Shown piece by piece: positions 8,792-18,053 of a stretch of DNA of 64,000 nt; the first letter of the stretch is position 1; every line of letters begins with the position of its first letter. This stretch comes from CAZRWD01 sp964603785. GTDB lineage: Bacteria > Fermentibacterota > Fermentibacteria > Fermentibacterales > Fermentibacteraceae. The translations under genes were made by a program, and so were the position numbers. The stretch is from the NCBI GenBank assembly GCA_964603785.1, contig CAZRWD010000004.1, forward strand, positions 131,368 through 195,367, written 5' to 3'. The notes beneath the pieces were generated by a model, which worked only from the letters and a program-made list of their open reading frames with translations, did no database searches and was not told where the DNA came from.

Positions 8792-9870
8792 CTCCTGTTA
8801 CCTCCGTGTTCGTCGGAAAGCCTGTCCATCTCCTTCTCGAGCCTCGAACAGACATCCTCCGGGCTGACGGTTCCCGGGAGCCTCCTGCCGTGTCTGAACA
8901 GGATGATCCCGGCAGGGGAGCCTGTCACGGCGATGTCCGCCTCCCGCGCCTCGCCGGGGCCGTTGACCTCGCATCCCATGACCGCGACCGTGAAGTCCCC
9001 CCGCATTCCGCGCATCCTGAGCGATAATGACTCCGCGAGCGATGCGACGTCGATTCTGGCCCTCGAGCAGGTGGGGCAGCTGACTATCCTCGGGTGTATC
9101 CGCGCGATGCCCAGGGAGGACAGTATCTCCCAGGCGGCACAGGTCTCGGCCTCGGGCGGGCCGGAGAGGGAGACCCTGATCGTGTCTCCGATTCCCCTCG
9201 AGAGCAGCAGCGAGAGCGCGACGGCGCTCCTGACGGCCCCCTCGAACGGCGGGCCGGCCTCCGTCACGCCCAGATGGAGAGGCCAGGGAGTCTCTCTGGC
9301 GGCGAGCAGGTTCGCCTCCACGGTGAGCATGGGATCGGACGCCTTCAGCGAGAGGACTATGTCCTGGAAGCCGGTCTCCTCGAGCATCGCGGCGTGTCTG
9401 GAGGCGGCAGCCAGCATCGCGTCGGCCCCGCCGCCCATCCGCTCCCTGATGTCCCCGGGCAGGCTTCCCGAATTGATGCCTATCCTTATGGGCACTCCCC
9501 TGGAGAGGGCCTTCTCGGCTATCCGCCAGACATCCCCGCGCCTCCTGATGTTGCCCGGGTTGAGCCTGAGCTTGGCCACGCCCGCATCCAGGGCCGCGAG
9601 GGCGAGGTCCGCCCTGAAATGAATGTCGGCGACGACAGGGACGGGAGATGCCGCGACTATCCGGGGAAGTGCGGCGGCCGCCTCGTCATCGGGCACGGAG
9701 ACCCTGACGATGGCCGCCCCCGACGCGGCGAGAGCTTCTATCTGGGCCGATGTCGCGGCATGGTCGGCAGTCCTGGTGCTGGTCATCGACTGGACGGTGA
9801 CGGGAGAGCCGCCCCCGATCGGGACACCGCCGACGGACACCTTCCTGGAGCGCCTGCGGCGGATCCTCAT
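8788..9870 (-). CDS. ispG: 4-hydroxy-3-methylbut-2-en-1-yl diphosphate synthase
   Basis: A 360-residue IspG/GcpE, the penultimate enzyme of the MEP isoprenoid pathway, using a 4Fe-4S cluster. The cluster ligands are Cys265 and Cys268 (SCPTC) and Cys300 (MGCEVNGPGEA), with Glu307. The N-terminal TIM-barrel block VQSMTSTRTAD and the LRLNPGNI segment are typical. The size is that of the short bacterial form without the extra domain of plant and chlamydial enzymes. It overlaps prmC upstream (ATGA) and glnA downstream (TTGA). Confidence 0.96.
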   Translation of the reverse strand: MRIRRRRSRKVSVGGVPIGGGSPVTVQSMTSTRTADHAATSAQIEALAASGAAIVRVSVPDDEAAAALPRIVAASPVPVVADIHFRADLALAALDAGVAKLRLNPGNIRRRGDVWRIAEKALSRGVPIRIGINSGSLPGDIRERMGGGADAMLAAASRHAAMLEETGFQDIVLSLKASDPMLTVEANLLAARETPWPLHLGVTEAGPPFEGAVRSAVALSLLLSRGIGDTIRVSLSGPPEAETCAAWEILSSLGIARIHPRIVSCPTCSRARIDVASLAESLSLRMRGMRGDFTVAVMGCEVNGPGEAREADIAVTGSPAGIILFRHGRRLPGTVSPEDVCSRLEKEMDRLSDEHGGNRS

Positions 9871-10702
9871 GCCGGTTCCGCGGCCACCCAGCGCGGTCTT
9901 CCTGAGAGGTCGGCGCCGGTTCGCACCGAGGCCCAGCCGCCGGAGCCCTCCATCTCCGCGGCCATCGTCTCCACCCCGCCGGGAGAGGCTTCCAGGACCA
10001 GGACCCCCCCGGGGACGAGCATCGCTGCCGCCTCCCCCGCCAGACGCCTCACCAGATCGAGCCCATCCTCTCCGCCGTCGAGGGACCGCTCCGGGTCGCC
10101 GTCCCGCACCTCGGGCTCGAGGAGCGGGATCTCCCGCGAGGGTATGTATGGAAGATTGGCCACGATGCCGTCAAATCCGGGCCTGAAGGCGGATGCCGAG
10201 TCGGATGCGGCAAGGGCCAGGTTGCGGGTGCCGTGCATCCTCCTGTTCCCGGCGGCCAGGCGGAGGGCTTCGATCGACACGTCGGAGCCTATCACGAAGG
10301 CATCCGGATAGCGCAGGGCCAGGGTCACGGCTATGACCCCCGATCCGGTCCCGACGTCGAGTAGCATGCGGGGACGGGGTCCGAGGAGGGCGATGAAGGC
10401 TTCCGTGACCGTCTCCGTCTCCGGTCTCGGCACGAGGGCCGAGGGGCCGGCCGAGAACCTCCTGCCCATGAACCAGGCCTCTCCGGTGAGGTGCTGCAGG
10501 GGCGTCCTCGCGGCCCGTCTGCGGGCGAGGGCCGACAGGTCCGCCTCCTTGTCGGGACCCATCTCCGAGCCCATGGCCAGCACGAGTTCGTGCCTGGCCA
10601 TCCCGAGGACGTGCCTCGCGAGAAGCTCCGCCTCCAGTCCCGGGTCCCCGCAGCCGCCGGCCGCGAGCAGGGCGCGGGCGGATGCCAGGGCCTCGCGGAC
10701 GG

Positions 10703-10706
<4 letters not shown>
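9867..10706 (-). CDS. prmC: Peptide chain release factor N5-glutamine methyltransferase
   Basis: A 279-residue class I SAM-dependent methyltransferase that modifies the GGQ glutamine of release factors. The N-terminal helical domain is followed by DVGTGSGVIAVTLA (SAM-binding motif I) and the active-site block ANLPYIPS. The second position is Leu rather than the usual Pro of NPPY, a variant also known in other PrmC-like enzymes. It overlaps its substrate gene prfA by four bases (ATGA), the classical arrangement. Confidence 0.93.
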
Positions 10707-11771
<1,065 letters not shown>

Positions 11772-11779
<8 letters not shown>

Positions 11780-12725
11780 CGGAGCCCTCCAGCCTCACCG
11801 ATCCGCCCGGATCCTCTCCGATCGCCACCTTCAGCGCGGCGACCGCCACCTCGACCTCTCTCCTGCCGGCCCTGCCGGTCGTGAGCCTCTGGAGGGCCAG
11901 GCCGGGCCAGGCCATGGCCCGGGCGAGGGGGGAGTCGTCCATCCTGCGGTCCACGAGCCTGAGGACCTCGTAGGAGATGCCCATCACCACGGGGATGAGG
12001 GGTAGGTGGTAGAGCGTGCGCCAGTGTGCGGGCAGCGCCGACCCGGTTGCGTAGCCCACCGCGGTGTCCACCAGGGTGTAGAACGCCACCGAGAGGAGCA
12101 TCAGGAGGAGAAGGAAGCTCGTGCCGCACCTGGGGTGGCGCGGGCTCTCCGCGAGCGCCGCATCGACAAGGTCCTCCGAGCCGCGCTCCCAGGCATGGAT
12201 GGTCTGGTGCTCGGCGCCGTGGTAGGTGAAGATCCTCCTTATCGAGGGGATGCGCGAGATCACGACGACATAGCCTATGAAGGCGGCCATCCGGACGAGG
12301 CCCGCCAGCAGGTTGATCGCGAGGTTCTCCCTTCCTCCGGGAAGGACAAGGAGTGCCAGGCGGAGGGGCATCCACCCGAAGATCCCTACGGTGACGATGA
12401 TTGTGAATGCGGTCGCGACGAAGCCCGAGACGGCCTTCTCCATCCTGCGCGTGCCGGGGTCGGGCGGGGAGGCGACGTCCGCGGACCAGTTGAGGGCGGA
12501 GATCCCCAGCCGGAGAGTGTCGACGAGGGTGGCCGAGCCCCGGAGGAACGGCTTCCTCCAGACCGGCGACCTGTCGGAGAGAGTCCCCCCGCGCAGGACC
12601 CTGGCGACGATGGAGCCGTCGGGAGCCCTGACGGCTACTGCGGCCCTCTTCGAGGACCTCATCATGACGCCCTCGATAACGGCCTGCCCGCCGGCCTTCT
12701 CGAGGCAGCCCCGGTTGTCCGTCAT
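11772..12725 (-). CDS. DUF1385 family membrane protein
   Basis: A 317-residue protein with the family signatures GGQAVIEGVMMR near the N-terminus and YHGAEHQTIHAWE in the middle, followed by PRHPRCGTSF. Three or four hydrophobic segments mark it as an inner-membrane protein. Its biochemical role is not established. The neighbourhood rpmE - DUF1385 - prfA - prmC is conserved in several phyla, which suggests a link to translation or membrane biogenesis. Confidence 0.9.
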
Positions 12726-12779
12726 GTAACTCCCAGCGATGCGGACGGCCGTCGGCGGTCCGCGTCGCCCGGATCAGGC

Positions 12780-12995
12780 CTACTTGCCCGTGGTTTCCTT
12801 GCGGGCGTACTTGCGGACGTACTTGTCGACCATGCCCGCGGAGTCGATGAGCTTCTGCCTGCCCGTGTAGTAGGGGTGGCAGTTCGAGCAGATGTCGAAC
12901 TTGACGTCGCCCGCGGTCGACCTGGTGCGGATGGTGTTCCCGCAGGCGCAGGAGAAGACCGCCTCTTCGTACTTCGGGTGGATGTCCTTCTTCAC
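12780..12995 (-). CDS. rpmE: 50S ribosomal protein L31, zinc-binding form
   Basis: A 71-residue L31 with the zinc ligands Cys16, Cys18, Cys36 and Cys39 (CACG and CSNC). Opening MKKDIHPKYE and the HPYYTGRQKLIDSAG block are diagnostic. It sits 37 bases downstream of rho. Presence of the C+ form means zinc limitation might be met by a C- paralogue elsewhere. Confidence 0.97.
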   Translation of the reverse strand: MKKDIHPKYEEAVFSCACGNTIRTRSTAGDVKFDICSNCHPYYTGRQKLIDSAGMVDKYVRKYARKETTGK

Positions 12996-13032
12996 TTCCC
13001 TCTCCTAGCTGTTACGATGCGCCCGCGGCAGT

Positions 13033-14313
13033 CTAGCCCGACATGCTCGCCATGGCGTCGAGGAACCTCTTGTTCGACTTGTGCTGGGATATCTGCTTCT
13101 TCAGGAGGTCCATGGCCTCTATGGGGTTCAGGTCGACGAGGATCTTCCTCATGATCCAGACCTTGCTGAGCGTCTCGTCGTCCAGGAGGAGCTCCTCGCG
13201 CCGGGTTCCCGACTTGGTGATGTCGATGGCGGGGAAGACCCTCCTGTCGGCCAGCCTCCTGTCGAGGATGATCTCGCTGTTGCCGGTGCCCTTGAACTCC
13301 TCGAAGATGACCTCGTCCATCCTGCTCCCCGTGTCGACCAGCGCGGTCCCCACTATCGTGAGGCTTCCTCCCTCCTCGATGTTCCGGGCCGCTCCGAAGA
13401 ACCTCTTGGGGCGCTGGAGCGCGTTGGAGTCCACGCCGCCGGAGAGGATCTTGCCCGAGTGCGGGATGACCGTGTTGTTGGCGCGTGCGAGCCTGGTTAT
13501 CGAGTCGAGGAGTATTACGACGTCATGGCCGCTCTCGACCAGCCGCCTGGCCTTCTCGAGAACGATGTCCGCCACCTGGACGTGGCGCTTGGGGGCCTCG
13601 TCGAAGGTCGAGCTGATGACCTCGCCCCTCACGTTGCGCTTCATGTCGGTGACCTCTTCGGGCCTCTCGTCGATGAGCAGGACTATCAGGATGACCTCGG
13701 GATGGTTGGTGGCTATGCTGTTGGCCAGGTGCTGCAGGAGGATGGTCTTGCCGGCCCTCGGGGGGGAGACGATCAGGGCCCTCTGCCCCATCCCGAGCGG
13801 GGTCAGCAGGTCCATTATCCGGCCGCACATCTCCTCGGAATGGGTCTCCAGGATGAACCTGCGCTCGGGGTAGTAGGGGGTGAGGTCGTCGAAGCTGCGC
13901 CTGGTGCGCGCGACCTCGGGGCTCCTGAAGTTGACGGTCTCGACCCTGAGCAGGGCCAGGTACTTCTCGCCCTCCTTGGGCTGCCTCACCTGGCCGGATA
14001 TGGTGTCCCCCGTGCGCAAACCGAAACGCTTGATCTGCGAGGGCGATACGTATATGTCGTTGGTGCCCGGGAGATAGTTCGAGACTGCGGACCGCAGGAA
14101 GCCGTAGCCTTCGGGAAGGGTCTCCAGGACCCCCGTGGCGAACTCGAGGCCGTTCCTCTCCGTCTGCCCCTCAAGGAGCTTCTGGATGAGGTCCTTCTTG
14201 CGGGAGCCCGAGAGCCCCTTGATCCCCATGGTCTTGGCCAGGGCCATGAGTTCCACCAGGGTCTTGCCCTCTAGGTCGGCAAGGGTCGGCCCGTCGAGCG
14301 GTCTTTCCACCAT
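13033..14313 (-). CDS. rho: Transcription termination factor Rho
   Basis: A 426-residue hexameric RNA helicase, close to the usual 419. It has the N-terminal Rho_N helix bundle (TLADLEGKTLVELMALAKTM), the cold-shock-like RNA-binding fold (EGYGFLRS...YVSPSQIKRFGLRTGD), the Walker A SPPRAGKT and the ERPEEVTDM block. I place the start at ATG 14313; GTG 14310 is equally possible because GAGGG is better spaced to it. The frame runs open further upstream, but that extension has no conserved features. First gene of the eight-gene operon. Confidence 0.96.
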   Translation of the reverse strand: MVERPLDGPTLADLEGKTLVELMALAKTMGIKGLSGSRKKDLIQKLLEGQTERNGLEFATGVLETLPEGYGFLRSAVSNYLPGTNDIYVSPSQIKRFGLRTGDTISGQVRQPKEGEKYLALLRVETVNFRSPEVARTRRSFDDLTPYYPERRFILETHSEEMCGRIMDLLTPLGMGQRALIVSPPRAGKTILLQHLANSIATNHPEVILIVLLIDERPEEVTDMKRNVRGEVISSTFDEAPKRHVQVADIVLEKARRLVESGHDVVILLDSITRLARANNTVIPHSGKILSGGVDSNALQRPKRFFGAARNIEEGGSLTIVGTALVDTGSRMDEVIFEEFKGTGNSEIILDRRLADRRVFPAIDITKSGTRREELLLDDETLSKVWIMRKILVDLNPIEAMDLLKKQISQHKSNKRFLDAMASMSG

Positions 14314-14377
14314 AATCCCTCTACTCGGTTCAGGTTGCTTGAGATCGGGGGCATTGGAGCCTGCCCGCGTAAAAAAC

Positions 14378-14455
14378 CGGTATGCGCCCAGTGATATCCG
14401 TTCCAAGGAGCACGTTCGGATGATCAGATCGGTATGCAGACAATACATTGGAACG
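14378..14455. promoter_or_regulatory. Interleaved repeats in the rho leader
   Basis: Between divergent rho and the GGDEF gene lie two direct copies of CGGTATGC (14378-14385 and 14430-14437) and an inverted pair CGTTCCAA (14399-14406) / TTGGAACG (14448-14455). The four elements alternate. On the rho transcript the inverted pair could close a long hairpin; as DNA they could bind a dimeric regulator. No clear promoter hexamers were found here. Confidence 0.4.
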
Positions 14456-14550
14456 ACGGGCGCCCTCGTCAACCCCTGCGCCCGCCCGGGGGCGGCACGG
14501 GACGGAGCCCCTCCAGTTCGTCATGTTCACGGATCGGTGACGGAGGATCG

Positions 14551-16509
14551 ATGAGACTTGCCGGACTGGTCACACATGCCGCTCTAGCAGCGGTCCTGGC
14601 CCTGTCGTGCCTCGGTCTGCTCGACCCCGGGGGCAGGCCCGGGCCGCAGGCCTGGGTCCCGGCTGCAGCCCTGCTCATGATCTCGGCCGCCGCGGCGGTC
14701 CGTGCGCTCCGCGTCCCCGCCAGGGGCCGCGCCCGTCCCGCCGTCACAGCCATGGTCGTAGTCTCCGTCCAGCTGACGGGAGGCTTCGGAGGCCCCCTCG
14801 GGGGGGCCTACTTCCTTCTGCTGGCCTGGCTCGCGGCCCCCCCCGGCGATGCCCCCGCATTCGAGGCGGGCCTGCTGCTCGGAGTGGTGGAGGCCCTGTC
14901 GGGTACCCTCGGCAGGGGCGGAGACGTCTCCGCCATGCTGGAAGGCCTGGCCCCGTCACTCGTACCCCTCGTGACCCTTCCCGTCTTCGCCTTCGCGGCG
15001 GAGAACCTGTCCGGAGGAGCCGGACCGGCCCGTGCCGTCCAGGCCGGGATGGACCCGGGACGCGGAGGGCTGCATCCCGCCCCGCACGGCGTGCTCGGGG
15101 TGCTCCACAGGCTGCTGGACGCACGCGCCACCTGCCTGCTGCAGGAGGACGACGGGGGCGGATGGACCGTGGTCTCGACGATCGGGGGCGGGGACGGATT
15201 CGTTCCCGGGACGCTCCCTCCGGACCATCCGGTGGTCCGGGCCGCCTCGGAGGCCCCTTGGGCCGGCAGGATGGGCTCCGGGGCTGACGGTCTCCCCTTC
15301 TATCCAGGGGAGGACGCTCCCCCCCGGGCCGTGGTCGCATGTCCGACGGGGCCGCCGGGCGCCTCCCGGATGATCGCGCTGATGGTGTGGGGGCCGGGAG
15401 CGGAGCCGCCACCGGGGGCTGCGGATGCGCTGTGCGAGGCGTGTCTCGCCGTCGGATCCGGTCCGGGGAGCGAAACCGCGGGATCGGCCTGGGGCGAAGC
15501 CGGCAAGCTGGCCGATGCGGTGGCATCGGCACGGAGCATGAGCGCGGCTGTCCATGCCGTCTGCACCGAGCTGTCCGGAGCCGCTGACGATCTCGTGGTG
15601 ACGGTCGCTCTCGTCTCCGGGGACGGGGTCTCCCTGGACGTCTACGAATCGGCGGGGCGGGGGGTGCAGGGCCGTGCCGGGCGTACCTTCGACTGCGAGG
15701 GCACCGTCGCAGGCTGGACCGTCAGGACCGGCAGGGCCGTGAGGAGGACGGGTCTCGGGAGCGGCAGCAGGCCCGTTCTGACCCTTTCGGCCTCCGACCC
15801 CGCCAGCTCGAGCTTCGGGAGCTGCTCCACGGCCCCTCTCACGGCCGGCGGGAAGTGCATCGGTCTGGTGCTTCTCGAGAGCGCCTCCCCGGAGGGGCCC
15901 GGCGATCCTGCCGAGTCGATCCTGGCTGCCGCGGCATCCATCCTCGGAGTGGCCATCGAGCGCATACTGCTGAGGGAGCAGAAGAGGGAGCTCCAGGGCA
16001 TGGACGGGCTGACCGGCCTGCCCCGGCTCACCGAGCTGATGGACTTCGTCACCAGGTACGCCAGGGAGGTGCAGAGGTTCGGGCGGGACGTGAGCCTGTT
16101 CCATGTCTCCCTCGAGTCCCTGCCCGAGGTCAACGCCTCCGCGGGCTACGCGGCCGGGGACGCCCTCCTCCGCAGCTGCGGCAGGCACCTCGGGGACATC
16201 TGCGGCACGGAGGGCTTCGTGGCCAGGATATCCGGCGGCAGGTTCGGCCTGTGCATGCCCGGCATGGACCAGGCAGCCGCCGAGGCCTTCGCGGAGGGGC
16301 TCGTGAGAGGGTTCGACGGCTGGTCCGTCCGTCTGGGCGAGGTCGAGGTCCACCCGAGGATCTCCGTCGGCGGAGCCTCCACAAGGAGCGAGAGGCGCAT
16401 CTCCTCGCTCGCCGGGGAGGCCGCCCGGGCTCTCCTCCGGGCGCGGGCCGGATCCGGACGCTTCCATGTGGTCGAGCTGACCGCCTCGGGGCAGGGAGTC
16501 ACGGAGTGA
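14551..16509 (+). CDS. Membrane GAF-GGDEF protein with degenerate active site
   Basis: A 652-residue protein starting at ATG 14551 after a GGAGG site. About five hydrophobic segments fill residues 1-155, a GAF-like sensor domain lies around 330-470, and a GGDEF fold runs from GMDGLTGLPRLTELM to the end. The catalytic GG(D/E)EF is replaced by S561-G-G-R-F565, so it is unlikely to make c-di-GMP. It may bind the nucleotide or act as a signalling scaffold. The stop overlaps the VanZ-like gene (GTGA). Confidence 0.82.
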   Translation: MRLAGLVTHAALAAVLALSCLGLLDPGGRPGPQAWVPAAALLMISAAAAVRALRVPARGRARPAVTAMVVVSVQLTGGFGGPLGGAYFLLLAWLAAPPGDAPAFEAGLLLGVVEALSGTLGRGGDVSAMLEGLAPSLVPLVTLPVFAFAAENLSGGAGPARAVQAGMDPGRGGLHPAPHGVLGVLHRLLDARATCLLQEDDGGGWTVVSTIGGGDGFVPGTLPPDHPVVRAASEAPWAGRMGSGADGLPFYPGEDAPPRAVVACPTGPPGASRMIALMVWGPGAEPPPGAADALCEACLAVGSGPGSETAGSAWGEAGKLADAVASARSMSAAVHAVCTELSGAADDLVVTVALVSGDGVSLDVYESAGRGVQGRAGRTFDCEGTVAGWTVRTGRAVRRTGLGSGSRPVLTLSASDPASSSFGSCSTAPLTAGGKCIGLVLLESASPEGPGDPAESILAAAASILGVAIERILLREQKRELQGMDGLTGLPRLTELMDFVTRYAREVQRFGRDVSLFHVSLESLPEVNASAGYAAGDALLRSCGRHLGDICGTEGFVARISGGRFGLCMPGMDQAAAEAFAEGLVRGFDGWSVRLGEVEVHPRISVGGASTRSERRISSLAGEAARALLRARAGSGRFHVVELTASGQGVTE

Positions 16510-16907
16510 GGAGGCTGCTGCGGGTTATCCCGCCCGTCGTGCTGATGGCCGGGATCTGGATCATGAGCGACGAGCCCTCTCCGGGCATGCTCCCCCCGTT
16601 CTTCGAGCACCAGGACAAGGTCGTCCACTTCCTCGTCTTCGCCCTGCTCGGGGCGGCCCTCGCACCCTGCAGGGGGTTCCTCCGGGGCTCGTGGGGGGCC
16701 CTGCTAGTCATCGGCCTGCTCTGGGCCGGACTCGACGAGATCCACCAGTCATGGGTCCCGGGCAGGGACTGCTCCGCGGCCGACTTCCTCGCGGATGCGG
16801 CCGGTCTGCCCGCAGGCATGGCCGTTTTCGAGAGAATCCGCTCCGGGACTGGCCGCGGGGGGAAAAGGGAGGTTATGTTCCGCGCGCCGGATGGTGGAAG
16901 TGCTTGA
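16506..16907 (+). CDS. VanZ-like family membrane protein
   Basis: A 133-residue protein with three or four hydrophobic helices and the family block DEIHQSWVPGRDCSAADFLA. Starts at GTG 16506, overlapping the upstream stop as GTGA. VanZ-like proteins are small inner-membrane proteins with poorly known roles; the vancomycin-cluster member affects teicoplanin tolerance, but most have no resistance link. Its TGA stop lies inside the -35 box of the next promoter. Confidence 0.85.
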   Translation: MRRLLRVIPPVVLMAGIWIMSDEPSPGMLPPFFEHQDKVVHFLVFALLGAALAPCRGFLRGSWGALLVIGLLWAGLDEIHQSWVPGRDCSAADFLADAAGLPAGMAVFERIRSGTGRGGKREVMFRAPDGGSA

Positions 16908-16932
16908 CACCCGGCCGGCAATGGGGTACGAT
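16904..16932 (+). promoter_or_regulatory. Strong sigma70 promoter for the lipoprotein-LysM pair
   Basis: Perfect TTGACA (16904-16909), 17-base spacer and TACGAT (16927-16932). Predicted transcription starts near 16939, about 75 bases before the lipoprotein ATG. The -35 hexamer overlaps the TGA stop of the VanZ-like gene, and the -10 overlaps the 5' arm of a terminator hairpin. Confidence 0.75.
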
Positions 16933-16956
16933 CCTGCTGATCGGGGGTCGTTTTTT
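16928..16956 (+). terminator. Intrinsic terminator after the VanZ-like gene
   Basis: ACGATCC pairs with GGGTCGT (one T-G pair) around a ten-base loop, followed directly by six Ts (16951-16956). It would stop read-through from the GGDEF-VanZ transcript. RNA started at the overlapping promoter begins inside the loop and so lacks the 5' arm. Confidence 0.6.
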
Positions 16957-17015
16957 CCAGAATATCAGGTTCCTCAAGTACGAAACCTGCATACGGTCGA
17001 GAGGAGGTCCCGGGT

Positions 17016-17282
17016 ATGCTTAGAACCAGGGCAATCTGGTTTTGCCTTGTCGTCCTGAGCCTTGCCGTCCTGCTGACCGCCTGCGGTCCCAGCCAGGAGC
17101 AGATCAGGGCGAGGGACGAGGCCAGGGCGGCGGCTCTTGCCGCCGAGGCCAGGGCAGCCAGCCTGGAAGCCGAGTACTATGAGCTGCAGGAGGAGATCCC
17201 GCAGAAAGAGGCGCAGGTCGTCGAGCTCCAGCAGGAGCTCGCGGAGCTCCAGGCCGAGTACGAGGCTCTCGGCGGCCGTTAA
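17016..17282 (+). CDS. Small coiled-coil lipoprotein
   Basis: An 88-residue precursor with a signal peptide ending in the lipobox LLTAC. The mature part is almost all charged coiled coil (EARAAALAAEARAASLEAEY and QELAELQAEYEA). The look recalls Lpp-type lipoproteins that tether or space the outer membrane, although there is no C-terminal lysine for murein attachment. It is 21 bases upstream of the LysM gene, and both lie between their own promoter and terminator, so they likely act together in the envelope. Confidence 0.85.
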   Translation: MLRTRAIWFCLVVLSLAVLLTACGPSQEQIRARDEARAAALAAEARAASLEAEYYELQEEIPQKEAQVVELQQELAELQAEYEALGGR

Positions 17283-17303
17283 AGGAAGGGAGGATAGCCA
17301 ACA

Positions 17304-17981
17304 ATGAAGCGCAACGGTTTCGTTCTGCTTCTTGCCGCAGTGCTGGTCCTCGCTTCCAGCGCAGCCGCAAGAACCTGGTCCGCCGGTGAGCTCTCCCAGT
17401 ATTCGCACCAGGAAATCGATGCCATGGGCAACGACAACCTGGCTCTCCAGATCGCGTACTGGGAGTGGGTGAAGGCCGAGGCCGACGCGAAGATCGCCGA
17501 GTGGGAGCCCCAGGTTCTCCCTCTGCGCGCGCAGGCCGCCGCGCTCGATCAGCAGATCGCCCAGCTCCAGAGCCAGATCAACACCCTCAGGGCCGACATC
17601 GAGAGACTCCGCAACTCCGGCGTCTCCCACCTCATCGTCGAGGGCGAGTGCCTCTGGACCATCGCCTCCTACCACTACTACTACAACGACGGCACCAAGT
17701 GGCCCATGATCTACGAGCGCAACCGCGACAAGATCAGCGACCCCGACCTGATCTATGCCGGTGACACGATCATCGTGCCGGTGCCCATGGTTTCCAGCTA
17801 CACGGTTCGCGAGGGCGACTTCCTGGGCAAGATCGCGGGCTACGGCGTGGTCTACGGCGACAGGGGCATGTGGCCCCAGCTGTACGAGGCCAACCGCGGC
17901 CAGATCAGCGATCCCAACCTCATCTACCCCGGCCAGGTCCTCACCATCCCCAGGACCGGGGCAAGGCCCGGCGGACGTTAG
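17304..17981 (+). CDS. Secreted coiled-coil protein with two LysM-like domains
   Basis: A 225-residue protein with a signal peptide (to about residue 23), a coiled-coil middle (residues 50-105, QAAALDQQIAQLQSQINTLR) and two C-terminal repeats. The first runs from LIVEGECLWTIA to AGDTIIVPVP and the second from YTVREGDFLGKIAG to PGQVLTIPR. Both match LysM, the peptidoglycan-binding module, with an insert carrying a W-P-M/Q-I/L-YE-NR motif. Likely a periplasmic peptidoglycan-linked protein paired with the upstream lipoprotein. A canonical terminator follows. Confidence 0.88.
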   Translation: MKRNGFVLLLAAVLVLASSAAARTWSAGELSQYSHQEIDAMGNDNLALQIAYWEWVKAEADAKIAEWEPQVLPLRAQAAALDQQIAQLQSQINTLRADIERLRNSGVSHLIVEGECLWTIASYHYYYNDGTKWPMIYERNRDKISDPDLIYAGDTIIVPVPMVSSYTVREGDFLGKIAGYGVVYGDRGMWPQLYEANRGQISDPNLIYPGQVLTIPRTGARPGGR

Positions 17982-17996
17982 AGCATCCTGTCGGAC

Positions 17997-18030
17997 GGAA
18001 GCTCCCCCCTCCCGGGGGAGCTTCCTTTTT
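17997..18030 (+). terminator. Classic intrinsic terminator
   Basis: A perfect 12-base-pair stem (GGAAGCTCCCCC / GGGGGAGCTTCC) with loop CTCCC and a following run of five Ts. It ends the lipoprotein-LysM transcript. This is the clearest factor-independent terminator in the window. Confidence 0.92.
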
Positions 18031-18053
18031 CGGATCGGAATCCTGCTGAGCAA

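Noticed and set aside
7184..9622. An 812-codon plus-strand open frame opposite ispG, glnA and the propeller lipoprotein, and similar long antisense frames elsewhere
   Set aside because: GC-rich codons leave few stops on the antisense strand; the frame is rich in Arg, Gly, Val and His without domain patterns, while the minus-strand genes are unmistakable.
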